Positions 26,465 through 35,849 of a stretch of 64,000 nucleotides of DNA are shown one piece after another. Location of the stretch: contig CBDAVB010000005.1 of NCBI GenBank assembly GCA_965200795.1, positions 372,001 through 436,000 on the forward strand. Direction: 5' to 3'. A program made the translations under genes and the position numbers. The DNA comes from Parashewanella sp965200795. Lineage in GTDB: Bacteria; Pseudomonadota; Gammaproteobacteria; Enterobacterales; Shewanellaceae. Every line of letters begins with the position of its first letter. Position 1 is the first letter of the stretch. The notes beneath the pieces were generated by a model. The model saw only the letters and a program-made list of their open reading frames with translations, was not told where the DNA came from and ran no database searches.

Positions 26465-27673
26465 ATGTTTAATACTCAAAATTTCGATGTGGCAGTTATC
26501 GGCGGCGGCATGGTCGGCCTGGCGACGGCCGTCGGTCTGGCTCAGGAAGGCATCAGAACCCTTGTTATTGACGCGGGTGAAACGCAAACCGTTACCGGCG
26601 AACCTCGCTTACGAGTCAGCGCCGTTAATAAAGCCGGTACCAATTTGCTGAAAAATTTAGGCGCCTGGCAGTACATAGACGAAGCTCGTACGGGTATGTA
26701 TGACACCATGCATGTTTGGACTAAAGATGGATTAGGCGCGATTGATTTTAACTCAAAACAGCAAAACGAAACCGTACTCGGCAACATTATCGAAAACGAC
26801 AATATCAGCCATGCGCTTGCGACCAGAGCCGGTGAATTAGCTGAGCTCACTCACATACAAAACCAGAGAGTCAGTAATATCGCGTTTGGTGATAAAGAAA
26901 CCTGGATATCATTAGATTCAGGTGACAACTTAACGGCCTCGGTAGTGATTGCCGCTGACGGCGCGAACTCCCGGGTGCGTGAGCAATGTAAAATTCCGCT
27001 CATCTTCTGGGATTACGATCACCACGCCATCGTCGCCAACATTCGAACCGCGCTGCCGCATGACAATTGTGCCCGCCAGGTATTCTTAGAAGACGGGCCG
27101 TTAGCGTTTTTACCGTTAAATGAGCCGGATCTTTGTTCGATTGTCTGGTCTGTTACGCCGGAAAAAGCCCGGATGCTGCAGGCGATGGAGCCCGAGGATT
27201 TTAATAAAACGCTTACCGCTGACTTTGATGGCAAACTCGGCCTTTGTAAATTAGAAAGTGACAGCCCCGCTTTCCCGCTGCGAATGCGTTACGCCAGACA
27301 ATTTGCCCGGCATCGTCTGATTTTAGCCGGAGACGCCGCTCACACTATTCATCCCCTCGCGGGGCAAGGCGTAAATCTCGGCTTTTTAGACGCCGGCGGT
27401 ATTATTGAGACCCTGGCCGAACTTAAAAAAGCGAATCAAGATTTAGGCGAATACCGAAACCTTCGCTCGCTTGAACGTTGGCGTAAAGCTGAGGCCGTCG
27501 AAATGATTACGGCAATGGAAGGGTTAAAGCGTTTATTCACCGGTTCAAATCCGGTCAAAAAAGCCTTGCGTGATTTCGGCTTAAACCTTGTTGATCAAAT
27601 AAGTCCTATCAAGGATATTTTCGCTAAACACGCGCTTGGACATAAAGTGAAAATGCCACGACTTTGTAAGTAA
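26465..27673 (+). CDS. ubiI: Ubiquinone hydroxylase UbiI (VisC)
   Basis: 402 residues, FAD-dependent C5-type hydroxylase of ubiquinone synthesis. Motifs: VAVIGGGMVGLATAVGLAQ, EPRLRVSAVNKAG, SVVIAADGANSRVRE, LILAGDAAHTIHPLAGQGVNLGFLDA and RSLERWRKAEAVEMITAMEG. Immediately downstream of ubiH in the same operon, as in E. coli (ubiH-visC). Confidence 0.92.
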   Translation: MFNTQNFDVAVIGGGMVGLATAVGLAQEGIRTLVIDAGETQTVTGEPRLRVSAVNKAGTNLLKNLGAWQYIDEARTGMYDTMHVWTKDGLGAIDFNSKQQNETVLGNIIENDNISHALATRAGELAELTHIQNQRVSNIAFGDKETWISLDSGDNLTASVVIAADGANSRVREQCKIPLIFWDYDHHAIVANIRTALPHDNCARQVFLEDGPLAFLPLNEPDLCSIVWSVTPEKARMLQAMEPEDFNKTLTADFDGKLGLCKLESDSPAFPLRMRYARQFARHRLILAGDAAHTIHPLAGQGVNLGFLDAGGIIETLAELKKANQDLGEYRNLRSLERWRKAEAVEMITAMEGLKRLFTGSNPVKKALRDFGLNLVDQISPIKDIFAKHALGHKVKMPRLCK

Positions 27674-27702
27674 CATATTTTGCTCTTTTGCCGCCTTATT
27701 CA

Positions 27703-28017
27703 AAGGAACTGTCCCGAAATAACTTCCCTGTTTTGCCGTGGTTTATTTTTGGCTTATACAAGGCACAGAAAGCGAGGTGTAGTCATTACCGACATACAAA
27801 ACTGTTGTTATTTCATTTATGCATAAGCTGTCGACAACGCCGTAACGCTTTATTCAAAGAACGCAAAAATAAACACAGCCCAAAGGGTTACGCTTAACAT
27901 TGCCACTCTCTGCGTTACTCATCATTCATTTAGAGTGACTAAACTTCATTCTTCGTGCCTTAATATCGGCAGTTTTAAGCAGTAACAAATCGGGAGGTTA
28001 TTTCGGGACAGTTCCTT
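27703..28017. repeat. MITE-like element C (315 bp)
   Basis: Ends in ~25-bp inverted repeats: AAGGAACTGTCCCGAAATAA at 27703 and its complement ending at 28017. No transposase gene; a short ORF inside (27688-27897) straddles the left end and is not credible. Fragments of the same end occur at 39520-39560 and 58731-58753. The mobilising element was not identified. Confidence 0.8.
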
Positions 28018-28260
28018 CTGTGTGGGCGCTTTTGTCAAGCCCTTTAATCATTAAATTTATCTCATTCAATTTTCCTGTGCTTAATTTCACTAAAATCTGA
28101 CCCAAACTGTCACTTTCAATTCTTGGGTAGTGGGTTAAAAATGGTGCTTGGTTTTCCCTATAAAGCTAAAATGGTTAAAAAAATTCCGCATTTTTATTAA
28201 AAGCGGCGCAAGGATATCGGTAATGAGGAACAGAATAAACGCGAATGAGCAGTTAAAACG

Positions 28261-29658
28261 TTAGGCGTTCTTTTGCAATGAAATATCAGCGGATACCAGA
28301 AGTTCGGAGTTAGTGTGGTCACTAAAGTAATACTGTCTTTGCGGACTCCAGTCTAGTATCCGGGCGGTTTTTTTATTCTTTAAAGACATAGAGCCCAGCG
28401 GATCGGAATCGGGATCGGGATCGGAACAGTCGCTTTGCAGGTGATAGAGATTTCCTGTTTGTAAATCAAATAAAATATTTTGCGGTCTGTTTGCGCCGAC
28501 ATTAGTTTCGGTTACGGGTATTCCTAATGATATAAGAGCAGGTTCAATACAATTAAAAAAACCACTATCAGACCATAGGTTACTTCTTGAACCGCCTACA
28601 ACTTTGGCTTCAACAGATGAGGATAACGCTCCTTCCTCAATCATTAAATCAAATTGCCTCCTGATATTACTCCCGGTAATTGTCTGAGTCCAGAAATGGG
28701 TTAACGTAGCAATTTTGTTTTTTCTGTCGTACAAAATTAACGCCGTACAATCGATAAGACCCGCAGTTGATAAAAATCTGGCTGCGTCAGGGTGCCTCAG
28801 GCTACTAAGTACGCATTGATACATCCCCGCCGGAATAATCAATTGCGAACGTGAGCTGTCTGTCAACTTTGCGAACGCTACCGGCATTTCTCCTGAAACC
28901 TTACCATTAAGTATGCGTTGATTCGCAGCCGGATTGCTCAAAAGATAAAGCCTTGCTCTCTTTGCTTTACTGTCAATTTTAATAGAAAACGAACTTGCGG
29001 GAGGAAATTTATGCAATTTTTTAGCATTACACTTCAGTTGACTATTGCTAAGTTTAGCCGGGTTTACATTTATCATCTCCTCAAAAATAAAGCGTGAAAT
29101 TTTTTTAATTACAAAACGTAATGCTGAATGTGATAGAAATTTCTCATAATCTGTACTCTGATAATGCATCCCTTTTGGAGTATTACGATCGGCATCCCAG
29201 GAAAATTCCATCACGGAGTCTTTTTTCACAACATCTTCTAATTCTAAAGAACTTACAATAAGATCCCTGTATTCTTCACTATTTATATCAAGCGTCTCAG
29301 TAGTGAATCTGCTTTGTTCAGAATCCGGTAACGGGCTTATTTTTCTTTTGTGTATACTTGATAAATCAGAATATACCGTTCTGCCCGATGAAGCGTGAAG
29401 CGGAACGCTATCGCCGGCTTTGACACTCAGGTTTTCTTGATTTGCTCTATTAAAGAATGCCTTGATCTCTTCCTGCGCATCAACAGGCAGGCAACGGTAA
29501 CAGGCTTCTAATTGTCTGCTGTTTTGATAGTGTTCAAACAAAGATGATTTTAATTTAAGATTGCGAGCCGCTTGTTCCGGGTGTTTAATTAACTCATCAA
29601 TAATGTACTGGTAATGCTGAGCTATAGTTTCATCGCTTAATGAAGCGGGATAAGTCAT
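28261..29658 (-). CDS. Large protein with C-terminal CheD-type deamidase domain
   Basis: 465 residues. Residues 298-407 match CheD chemoreceptor glutamine deamidase. STAGLIDCTALILYD-(9)-THFW keeps Thr298, Cys304 and His321 with the same 6- and 17-residue spacings as the Thr-Cys-His triad of CheD. VEAKVVGGS, LGIPVTETNVGANR and ILFDLQTGNLYHL follow in CheD order. The ~280-residue N-terminal part is unrecognised, helical then beta-rich. A short Asp/Pro/Ser run (SDPDPDSDP) follows the domain. No chemotaxis gene is near. CheD-fold deamidases include host-targeting toxins, so an effector role is plausible; this is inference. Confidence 0.75.
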   Translation of the reverse strand: MTYPASLSDETIAQHYQYIIDELIKHPEQAARNLKLKSSLFEHYQNSRQLEACYRCLPVDAQEEIKAFFNRANQENLSVKAGDSVPLHASSGRTVYSDLSSIHKRKISPLPDSEQSRFTTETLDINSEEYRDLIVSSLELEDVVKKDSVMEFSWDADRNTPKGMHYQSTDYEKFLSHSALRFVIKKISRFIFEEMINVNPAKLSNSQLKCNAKKLHKFPPASSFSIKIDSKAKRARLYLLSNPAANQRILNGKVSGEMPVAFAKLTDSSRSQLIIPAGMYQCVLSSLRHPDAARFLSTAGLIDCTALILYDRKNKIATLTHFWTQTITGSNIRRQFDLMIEEGALSSSVEAKVVGGSRSNLWSDSGFFNCIEPALISLGIPVTETNVGANRPQNILFDLQTGNLYHLQSDCSDPDPDSDPLGSMSLKNKKTARILDWSPQRQYYFSDHTNSELLVSADISLQKNA

Positions 29659-29943
29659 TTTCCCGGTTCTAATCAGATTTAACGATTACAGCAGTATATA
29701 ATTCTGTATGAGTCGTTGTAAAATTTAGATCGGGACTGAACAAATCTCATCACTTCGGACTTCTCATTGTTTACGAAAGTTAATTTGACCCTCCGGATAA
29801 GCGGATCTGTCCGCCGCGGCGATATTCGCTTATTGCGGCGTCAGGATAAAGTGTTTCAGAAAGAGTGTTAAGTTAAGAGTATCTTAGTTTTGTCATACCC
29901 GCGAACACAGGTATGACAATTTAGGAGCCGAAATTCAGATTGC
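29659..29943. other. Gene-free stretch upstream of the CheD-domain gene
   Basis: 285 bases with the promoter side of the 28261-29658 gene and REP-like sequence (GTCATACCCGCGAACACAGG near 29892). No gene. Confidence 0.5.
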
Positions 29944-30274
29944 AAGCACCCGACAATAAGTTTTTGATATTTCCGGCGTTAGGGACGTCGCAGAAGAGTT
30001 CATACCAAATATGCCGTCACTCCAGCGAAAGCTGGAGTCCGTTTTCTTTGGTTAATTTTGCAAAAGTCGCTTTATATATATCTGCTTTCGCAGGTATGAC
30101 AATTGAAGTGCTGAAATTTAAATTGGTATCTTATGAACTGCCAGATCCCTTAAGCTTAAGTGCTCGGTAAGGCGCTTTTGCGCGGTAATACCGGCAGTCT
30201 TTCAAGCAAGAGTAACGCTGCAGAGTGCTTGACATGGGCGTCAGAAAAGTGAAAAAACTTATAGTCGGGTGCTT
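29944..30274. repeat. Repeat B, copy 1, interrupted by repeat A
   Basis: Ends AAGCACCCGACAATAAGTTT (29944) and the near-complement AAACTTATAGTCGGGTGCTT (to 30274). The interior matches B copy 2 at 42611-42771 (TAATACCGGCAGTCTTTCAA). Repeat A sits inside it at 29981-30151. Confidence 0.8.
29981..30151 (+). repeat. Repeat A, copy 1 (171 bp)
   Basis: Begins AGGGACGTCGCAGAAGAGTT and ends GAACTGCCAGATCCCT. It contains the hairpin CACTCCAGCGAAAGCTGGAG. Nearly identical, in inverse orientation, to 58487-58652, except for an extra ATAT unit. Confidence 0.85.
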
Positions 30275-30319
30275 AATCATTTGCACCGCGACACCCCTGA
30301 TTAAAACAGCCGGGTAAGC

Positions 30320-31603
30320 TTATCTCAAACCCGCGAGCACTATATCTGCCGCCGCCAGCGTTTTCTCAAGTGTCTCATCGTCATGCGCCATAGACAGGAA
30401 CCCCGCCTCAAAAGCGCTCGGCGCTAAGTAAACCCCTTCATTTAACATGCCGTGATAGAAAGCTTTAAAGCGTTCCGTATCGCATTTCGTCACCTGCTCA
30501 AAACGAGTGATGTTTTGTTCTTCAGTGAAGAAGAAGCCGAACATACCGCCGACATAATTGATTGCCATCGGAATATTACGCCTGTCAGCCAGAGCCTTAA
30601 AGCCTTCCGCGATGTACGCGGTTTTACGGGCCAGCTCTTCGTACAAACCTTCTTGTTCCAGCGCTTCCATTTGCGCGAGACCCGCCGCCATCGCTATCGG
30701 GTTCCCCGAAAGTGTGCCGGCCTGATAAACAGGGCCCGTCGGCGCGATATATTGCATGATTTCTTTCTTACCGCCGAAGGCGCCTACCGGCATACCGCCG
30801 CCGATAACCTTACCTAATGTCGTTAAATCCGGCGTTACACCGTAATAAGCCTGAGCTCCGGCTTTGGCGACACGGAACCCCGTCATCACCTCATCAATGA
30901 TCATTAAAGCGCCGTACTGATCGCACACGTCACGCAGATCTTGTAAGAAACCGTCAACCGGCGGAACGCAGTTCATGTTGCCGGCAACCGGCTCAAGGAT
31001 GATGCAGGCGATGTCCCGCGGATAGGTTTCAAATAACGCTTTTACAGAGTCGATGTCGTTATAGTTCGCCGTTAAGGTGTGCTTGGCGAAATCAGCCGGA
31101 ACGCCCGGAGAGCTGGGCTGACCAAGCGTCAAAGCGCCAGAACCCGCATTGACCAGCAAGCAGTCGGCGTGGCCGTGGTAACACCCCTCAAACTTGAGGA
31201 TTTTGTCACGGTTCGTGTAACCACGGGCTAAACGAATGGCGCTCATGGTGGCTTCGGTACCTGAGCTCACCATACGCACTTGTTCCATTGACGGCACCAT
31301 CGCGATGACCTTTTCCGCCATGGTGATTTCAAGCTCAGTCGGCGCGCCGAAAGATAAACCGTTCTCAACGGCATCCAGCACGGCCCGGCGGATCTCAGGA
31401 TGGTTGTGACCGAGGATCATCGGTCCCCAGGAACCCACGTAATCGATATAGGCGTTACCGTCAGCGTCATAAACGTAAGCGCCGTCGGCTTTTTCAATAA
31501 AGCGAGGCGTTCCGCCTACACCGTTAAAGGCGCGGACCGGAGAATTCACGCCGCCGGGGATGCTTTGTTTAGCCTGTTCAAAAAGCGTATCAGAACGTGT
31601 CAT
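30320..31603 (-). CDS. hemL: Glutamate-1-semialdehyde 2,1-aminomutase HemL
   Basis: Makes 5-aminolevulinate for haem in the C5 pathway; PLP enzyme. 427 residues, normal length. PGGVNSPVRAFNGVGGTPRF at the start; SSGTEATMSAIRLARGYT; the PLP-lysine region TLGKVIGGGMPVGAFGG; TLSGNPIAMAAGLA. AAGGAA precedes the ATG. It follows pyrB by 24 bases on the same strand, so the two are probably cotranscribed. Confidence 0.97.
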   Translation of the reverse strand: MTRSDTLFEQAKQSIPGGVNSPVRAFNGVGGTPRFIEKADGAYVYDADGNAYIDYVGSWGPMILGHNHPEIRRAVLDAVENGLSFGAPTELEITMAEKVIAMVPSMEQVRMVSSGTEATMSAIRLARGYTNRDKILKFEGCYHGHADCLLVNAGSGALTLGQPSSPGVPADFAKHTLTANYNDIDSVKALFETYPRDIACIILEPVAGNMNCVPPVDGFLQDLRDVCDQYGALMIIDEVMTGFRVAKAGAQAYYGVTPDLTTLGKVIGGGMPVGAFGGKKEIMQYIAPTGPVYQAGTLSGNPIAMAAGLAQMEALEQEGLYEELARKTAYIAEGFKALADRRNIPMAINYVGGMFGFFFTEEQNITRFEQVTKCDTERFKAFYHGMLNEGVYLAPSAFEAGFLSMAHDDETLEKTLAAADIVLAGLR

Positions 31604-31627
31604 TGATATTTCCTTAATTGAATAAAG

Positions 31628-32641
31628 TCAGCCTTTACGAGAGAACCAATTCACGGGTAACTCGTACTGCTCAAGGCGGCTGTCGACGCCAAGGGTGAGC
31701 GCGAATAAAGCCATACGAATAAGTAAGCCGTTGTCCGCCTGACGGAAGACAGCCAGGTTCTGATGATCATTGAGGTCGTTGTCCAGTTCGTTTGCGTCTG
31801 AACGGGAGTCACGGGGAAGCGGGTGCATGATTACCGCGCTGTCTTTGCAATGCCGCCGGTAAATCTGATGATTTAATCTGAATTTACCGCGGTATTTATC
31901 CGCTTCATCCTGTGACGGAAAGCGCTCCTCCTGAATTCGGGTCTGGTACAGAATGTCGGCCTCAGCCGCGTGACCCTCAATCGAATCATGAACGGAAACC
32001 TGATGTCCGGCATCGGTAATCTGATCAACGACGTATCGAGGCATCTGCAACTCTTTGGGTGACAGCAAACTGAAGTGAATATTATTATATTGCGAAAGCA
32101 GTTTCGAAAGCGAGTGCACGGTTCTGCCGTGTTTTAAATCACCCAGCAGGGCGATACGCATACCGTTAATCGATTTATCTTTTGCTTTAAGTTCCTTGTC
32201 GATAGTGAATAAATCGAGCAGAGCCTGGGTCGGGTGCTCGTTAGCGCCGTCACCGCCGCTGATGACCGGTACGGCGCTGCCTCGCGCGAACTCGGCCACG
32301 GAGTGAGGTCGCGGATGGCGCATGGCAATGACGTCAGAGTAGGTCGCGAGCATCCTGGCGGTGTCATAAAGTGATTCACCTTTCGCTAACGACGATGAAC
32401 CCACGCCGACGGTTTCGCACACGTTGCCGCCTAACAGGTTAAAAGCGCTGTTGAAACTCACACGGGTACGGGTACTGGGCTCAAAGAAAAGATTGCCCAA
32501 AATCGCGCCTTCCAGCACATTGGTTCTTTTATGTCTCAGTGCGTAGGGTCGCATGCGCTCAGCGACGGAAAAAATCGTATGTAATGTATCAAGATCAAAT
32601 TGATTGACCGAGAGGATATGTTGTCCTTCTAAATGTGTCAT
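31628..32641 (-). CDS. pyrB: Aspartate carbamoyltransferase, catalytic chain
   Basis: First committed step of pyrimidine synthesis. 337 residues. Carbamoyl-phosphate motif FFEPSTRTRVSFNSAF, SSSLAKGESLYDTARM, HPRPHSV, GDGANEHPTQALLDLF, LLGDLKHGRTVHSL and HPLPRDSRSDANELD. No pyrI regulatory chain follows; hemL does. Longer than the E. coli chain (311) by ~25 residues, with a C-terminal extension ending VNWFSRKG. Confidence 0.95.
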   Translation of the reverse strand: MTHLEGQHILSVNQFDLDTLHTIFSVAERMRPYALRHKRTNVLEGAILGNLFFEPSTRTRVSFNSAFNLLGGNVCETVGVGSSSLAKGESLYDTARMLATYSDVIAMRHPRPHSVAEFARGSAVPVISGGDGANEHPTQALLDLFTIDKELKAKDKSINGMRIALLGDLKHGRTVHSLSKLLSQYNNIHFSLLSPKELQMPRYVVDQITDAGHQVSVHDSIEGHAAEADILYQTRIQEERFPSQDEADKYRGKFRLNHQIYRRHCKDSAVIMHPLPRDSRSDANELDNDLNDHQNLAVFRQADNGLLIRMALFALTLGVDSRLEQYELPVNWFSRKG

Positions 32642-32664
32642 CAGCCTTTATTCCAGTAGCTTGG

Positions 32665-32680
32665 GGTAACTTAAGTTACC
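32665..32680. promoter_or_regulatory. 16-bp perfect palindrome upstream of pyrB
   Basis: GGTAACTTAAGTTACC lies 24 bases before the pyrB start. It could be an operator or an RNA hairpin in the leader. No T run follows. Confidence 0.5.
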
Positions 32681-32756
32681 GAATTTTTATGTAGGGTGGC
32701 TGAGGCGCAATTGTAGCAAAACGCGGATTAATAAAAAATCTGATTATTGCTTAAAG

Positions 32757-34487
32757 TTAAACATGACCTTTGCGAATTTCCCGCTGCAGGTGCGCCCAGC
32801 TGATCAGGCCGACAAGATTGGATTTCCCGCCCTGATAGATTGCGATTTCACCTCTGCGTTTAACCGCCAGTAATTTATAAACCTCATCAACCGTGGCGGT
32901 ATCCGGCAGCAGTTCAACAGGGTGCGAAGATAACACGGTATCTTCGGCAACCGCCTGAAACTGAAGACGAAGCATTTCTACCTTGCCTTTATCGTTAACG
33001 CTGAGAACCGGGCGGCCTTTTGCCCGCTTCATCACTTCAAGCAGCAATTGATTATCTTGTTTTACCACTAACAGACGGGAGTCCATTAAGGCTCTGACAC
33101 CGGTTTTTTGTAATCCGAGGTTAAGCGGCGGCACTTTATAATCCAAGCCCATCATTTCACATTGCCTGAAGAAAATAGACCGGCAATTAAAGGCCTGATA
33201 CGCGATTAAGAACGCCGGGATAGTGACAAACATAGCGGGCAGAATAATGGACGCGTCGTTGGTCAGTTCAAGTAACGCCACCAGCGCCGCGAGGGGCGCG
33301 CTCAAACAAACGCCCATCACCGCCGTCATACCGATAACGGTATAAAGTCCGATATAAGGCGCGCTGGACGGGAAAATCATCGCGCTGATCACAGCTAAAA
33401 TCGCGCCTGAAAGCGCGCCGATGCCGTATAGCGGGCCTATCAAACCGCCGGGAATTCCAAAGCCGACGGCGTATGCCGTCGCTAAAGTTTTGGCGAGTAA
33501 TAACGCGATTAACATTGAAAGCGCCGTCTTGTTTTCGATGGCGATATTAATGGCTAAATCACCGCTCCCTAAAGCATGAGGCAGGAACAAACCGATAATT
33601 GTGGTAATCACACCGGCCGTGAGGAATTTGGTCAACAGTGACCATTCCCGGCTCAATCTGGTGGCTTTGAGCAAAGAGAAATTAAAAAACGCTGAGTAGC
33701 ACCCTAAAATAATACCGCCGATCAGAAGCACCGGATAATGATCCAAAGGAATACGAATCACCTCAATGAGATCGAATTCATGGATATCGCCGAAAACCAT
33801 CTGACTGGTTACGGCACCGCACACGGCGGAAAGCAGAATCGGGAAGAAATAGTGGATTCGGTATTCGCGAATAATCACTTCAAATACAAAAATGACCGCG
33901 GCCAGCGGCGCGTTAAACGTGGCTGAGATCCCCGCGGCGATACCGCTGGCGCACATGACGCGGACGCTGTTGTCGGGTAAATTAAATTTCTCGGCTAACA
34001 CACTGGCGCTGACCGCGCCTAAATGAATCGCGGGGCCTTCCCGGCCGACGGAGAAGTTACTGGCTAAAGCCGCCAAAGCCTGAAAAAACTGCCCGGGCGC
34101 TGACTGTAACGGAATTTTACCGTAGTGCATTTTGTAGCGGTGCATAACGTAGGCAATGCCCATTCGTTTGTAGCGTCTGGATGTGGCATAACGGGCCATA
34201 AACCAAATGATAACCGCGCCGGCGACAGGTGAGTAGTAACGCCAGTCAAGCAGACTGTCTCTTAAGGTGATTTCCGTTAACTGAGTAACATGAAAAGAGG
34301 CGTTTAACAAAAGCCGGAACAGAATAATGACAAATGAGGCGATTAACGCAAAAAACAATGCCAGTAAGCACAGCTGGATACTGGTTCTGCCCTCAGAAAG
34401 CTGGTTTCTTAAGTCAATTGTTAAATACTCGCATGCTTTGATAAAACTTTGAGTATTAGTGAATGCTTTTATTGTAGAATGCAGCAA
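32757..34487 (-). CDS. ClC-type chloride channel/antiporter with CBS domains
   Basis: 576 residues. ClC core with ~10 membrane helices: GREGPAIHLGAVSASVL (second selectivity motif), GIAAGISATFNAPLAAVIFVFE, GFGIPGGLIGPLYGIGALSG and APLAALVALLELTNDASI. The cytoplasmic tail (about 450-576) has a CBS pair (LMDSRLLVVKQDNQLLLEVM; TVDEVYKLLAVKRRGEIAI). The usual GSGIP first motif is not obvious. Upstream of pyrB on the same strand with a 115-base gap. Confidence 0.9.
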   Translation of the reverse strand: MLHSTIKAFTNTQSFIKACEYLTIDLRNQLSEGRTSIQLCLLALFFALIASFVIILFRLLLNASFHVTQLTEITLRDSLLDWRYYSPVAGAVIIWFMARYATSRRYKRMGIAYVMHRYKMHYGKIPLQSAPGQFFQALAALASNFSVGREGPAIHLGAVSASVLAEKFNLPDNSVRVMCASGIAAGISATFNAPLAAVIFVFEVIIREYRIHYFFPILLSAVCGAVTSQMVFGDIHEFDLIEVIRIPLDHYPVLLIGGIILGCYSAFFNFSLLKATRLSREWSLLTKFLTAGVITTIIGLFLPHALGSGDLAINIAIENKTALSMLIALLLAKTLATAYAVGFGIPGGLIGPLYGIGALSGAILAVISAMIFPSSAPYIGLYTVIGMTAVMGVCLSAPLAALVALLELTNDASIILPAMFVTIPAFLIAYQAFNCRSIFFRQCEMMGLDYKVPPLNLGLQKTGVRALMDSRLLVVKQDNQLLLEVMKRAKGRPVLSVNDKGKVEMLRLQFQAVAEDTVLSSHPVELLPDTATVDEVYKLLAVKRRGEIAIYQGGKSNLVGLISWAHLQREIRKGHV

Positions 34488-34515
34488 CTAAACCTAATCC
34501 TTTGAGTCAGAACTG

Positions 34516-35331
34516 ATGGCAAATTATGAGCGCTGGCGTAACCGCCTGCAAGTGATGGAGCGCAAATATCTTCCGCTAAACCTTTATTTATTTCTGGTTA
34601 CGGTGATTTCTTTTATCTCGGGTGCTTTAGTTTTTTACGGCTACCATGACGTTCTGCCCGTGAAAGCGCAAAAAACAGCCGAATTAGACAAGCTCAGGCG
34701 GGAAAACAGTCAGCACTTAAAAACCATTGCCGGCAAAAATCTGGAGCTTAATTTAGAAAAAGAAGCCAACGCCAACATGGAAGTGATGTTTGTTGAGCAG
34801 CGCGATAAAATCAAAGATCTTGAAAGAGAACTGACGTTTTACCGCAGTATCATGGCACCGGGAAAAGCGGCTCAGGGAGTCAGTATTTATGATTTAACCA
34901 TTGAACCGTCGATTGTAACAAACCAATACGATCTGAGTTTAATCCTGATCCAGCAGAAAAAACGCCGCCGCTCATTAGCGGGCTCAGTTGAGCTGACATT
35001 AATCGGCATCAAAGACGGCAAACAAGTGTCGCAGTCAGTTAACGAGCTGGTGTCTGATAAGTTCAACTTTAAATTCCGGTTTTTCCAGATGCTGGAAACA
35101 CGGTTAAGCTTTCCGGAAGGAACGCGATGGAAACAGGTTTTAGTCAAAGTGAAAGTGCCGGCAAGCCGCTGGTCAGGCGCTGAAGAAACCGAACGGACTT
35201 TTGATTTAAAAGCGCTGCTCGCTGATGACGGTGAAAACACGCGGCAGATCGCCGATAAGATATCGCGGCGGGAAAATAAGCGGTTTCAAGAGGCTCAAAA
35301 CGGAGATGAACTCAAAGCTGAGCCAAACTGA
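34516..35331 (+). CDS. DUF6776 family membrane-anchored protein
   Basis: 271 residues: short cytoplasmic N-terminus, one membrane helix (LYLFLVTVISFISGALVFYG), a coiled coil (about 55-115) and a C-terminal beta domain (SIYDLTIEPSIVTNQYDLSL, KFNFKFRFFQMLETRLSFPEG). This matches DUF6776 proteins that sit just upstream of erpA in Pseudomonas-type genomes. Function unknown. Divergent from the ClC gene. Confidence 0.82.
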   Translation: MANYERWRNRLQVMERKYLPLNLYLFLVTVISFISGALVFYGYHDVLPVKAQKTAELDKLRRENSQHLKTIAGKNLELNLEKEANANMEVMFVEQRDKIKDLERELTFYRSIMAPGKAAQGVSIYDLTIEPSIVTNQYDLSLILIQQKKRRRSLAGSVELTLIGIKDGKQVSQSVNELVSDKFNFKFRFFQMLETRLSFPEGTRWKQVLVKVKVPASRWSGAEETERTFDLKALLADDGENTRQIADKISRRENKRFQEAQNGDELKAEPN

Positions 35332-35404
35332 CCAAAACTGAATACTTGAACAGAACACTAAGGTATCAGATAATTCAGTTTATAAACTGATGTAAGAGGT
35401 GTTA

Positions 35405-35806
35405 ATGACGGGACAAACTGAAGCTGTAGTTCAAGAAGCCGAGCCGCGCGAGCACAGCGAAAATCAGGCCGGCGCGGCGATGCCGATCAAGTTTACTGAT
35501 GAGGCCGCGAGCAAAGTAAAAGAGCTGCTGGAAGATGAGGAAAATCCGGATCTTAAGCTTCGGGTCTATGTGACGGGGGGCGGCTGCTCCGGATTCCAGT
35601 ATGGTTTTACTTTCGACGAGAAAACCAATGAGGGCGACTTTATGATTGAAAAGCAGGGCGTGTCTCTGGTCGTCGATCCTATGAGCCTTCAGTATTTGAT
35701 GGGCGGTGAAGTGGATTACACCTCAGGACTCGAAGGCTCACGATTTTTTGTTCGTAATCCGAATGCGACCACCACCTGCGGTTGCGGAGCGAGCTTCTCG
35801 ATATAA
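35405..35806 (+). CDS. erpA: Iron-sulfur cluster insertion protein ErpA
   Basis: A-type Fe-S carrier that delivers clusters to apoproteins such as IspG/IspH. Three conserved Cys: GGGCSGFQYGF and the pair in TTCGCGASFSI. I chose ATG 35405, with AGAGG six bases upstream, over the GTG at 35399. The N-terminal ~25 residues before the conserved PIKFTDEAASKVKELL are extra. Followed by a clear terminator. Confidence 0.95.
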   Translation: MTGQTEAVVQEAEPREHSENQAGAAMPIKFTDEAASKVKELLEDEENPDLKLRVYVTGGGCSGFQYGFTFDEKTNEGDFMIEKQGVSLVVDPMSLQYLMGGEVDYTSGLEGSRFFVRNPNATTTCGCGASFSI

Positions 35807-35826
35807 TCTTACTTACCTGAAATCCG

Positions 35827-35849
35827 GCCGGACTTGCTCCGGCTTTTTT
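35827..35849 (+). terminator. Rho-independent terminator after erpA
   Basis: GCCGGA (35827-35832) pairs with TCCGGC (35838-35843), followed by TTTTTT. Confidence 0.9.

Noticed and set aside
27688..27897. Small ORF of 69 codons after ubiI
   Set aside because: It crosses the end of MITE C, has no ribosome-binding site and resembles no protein.
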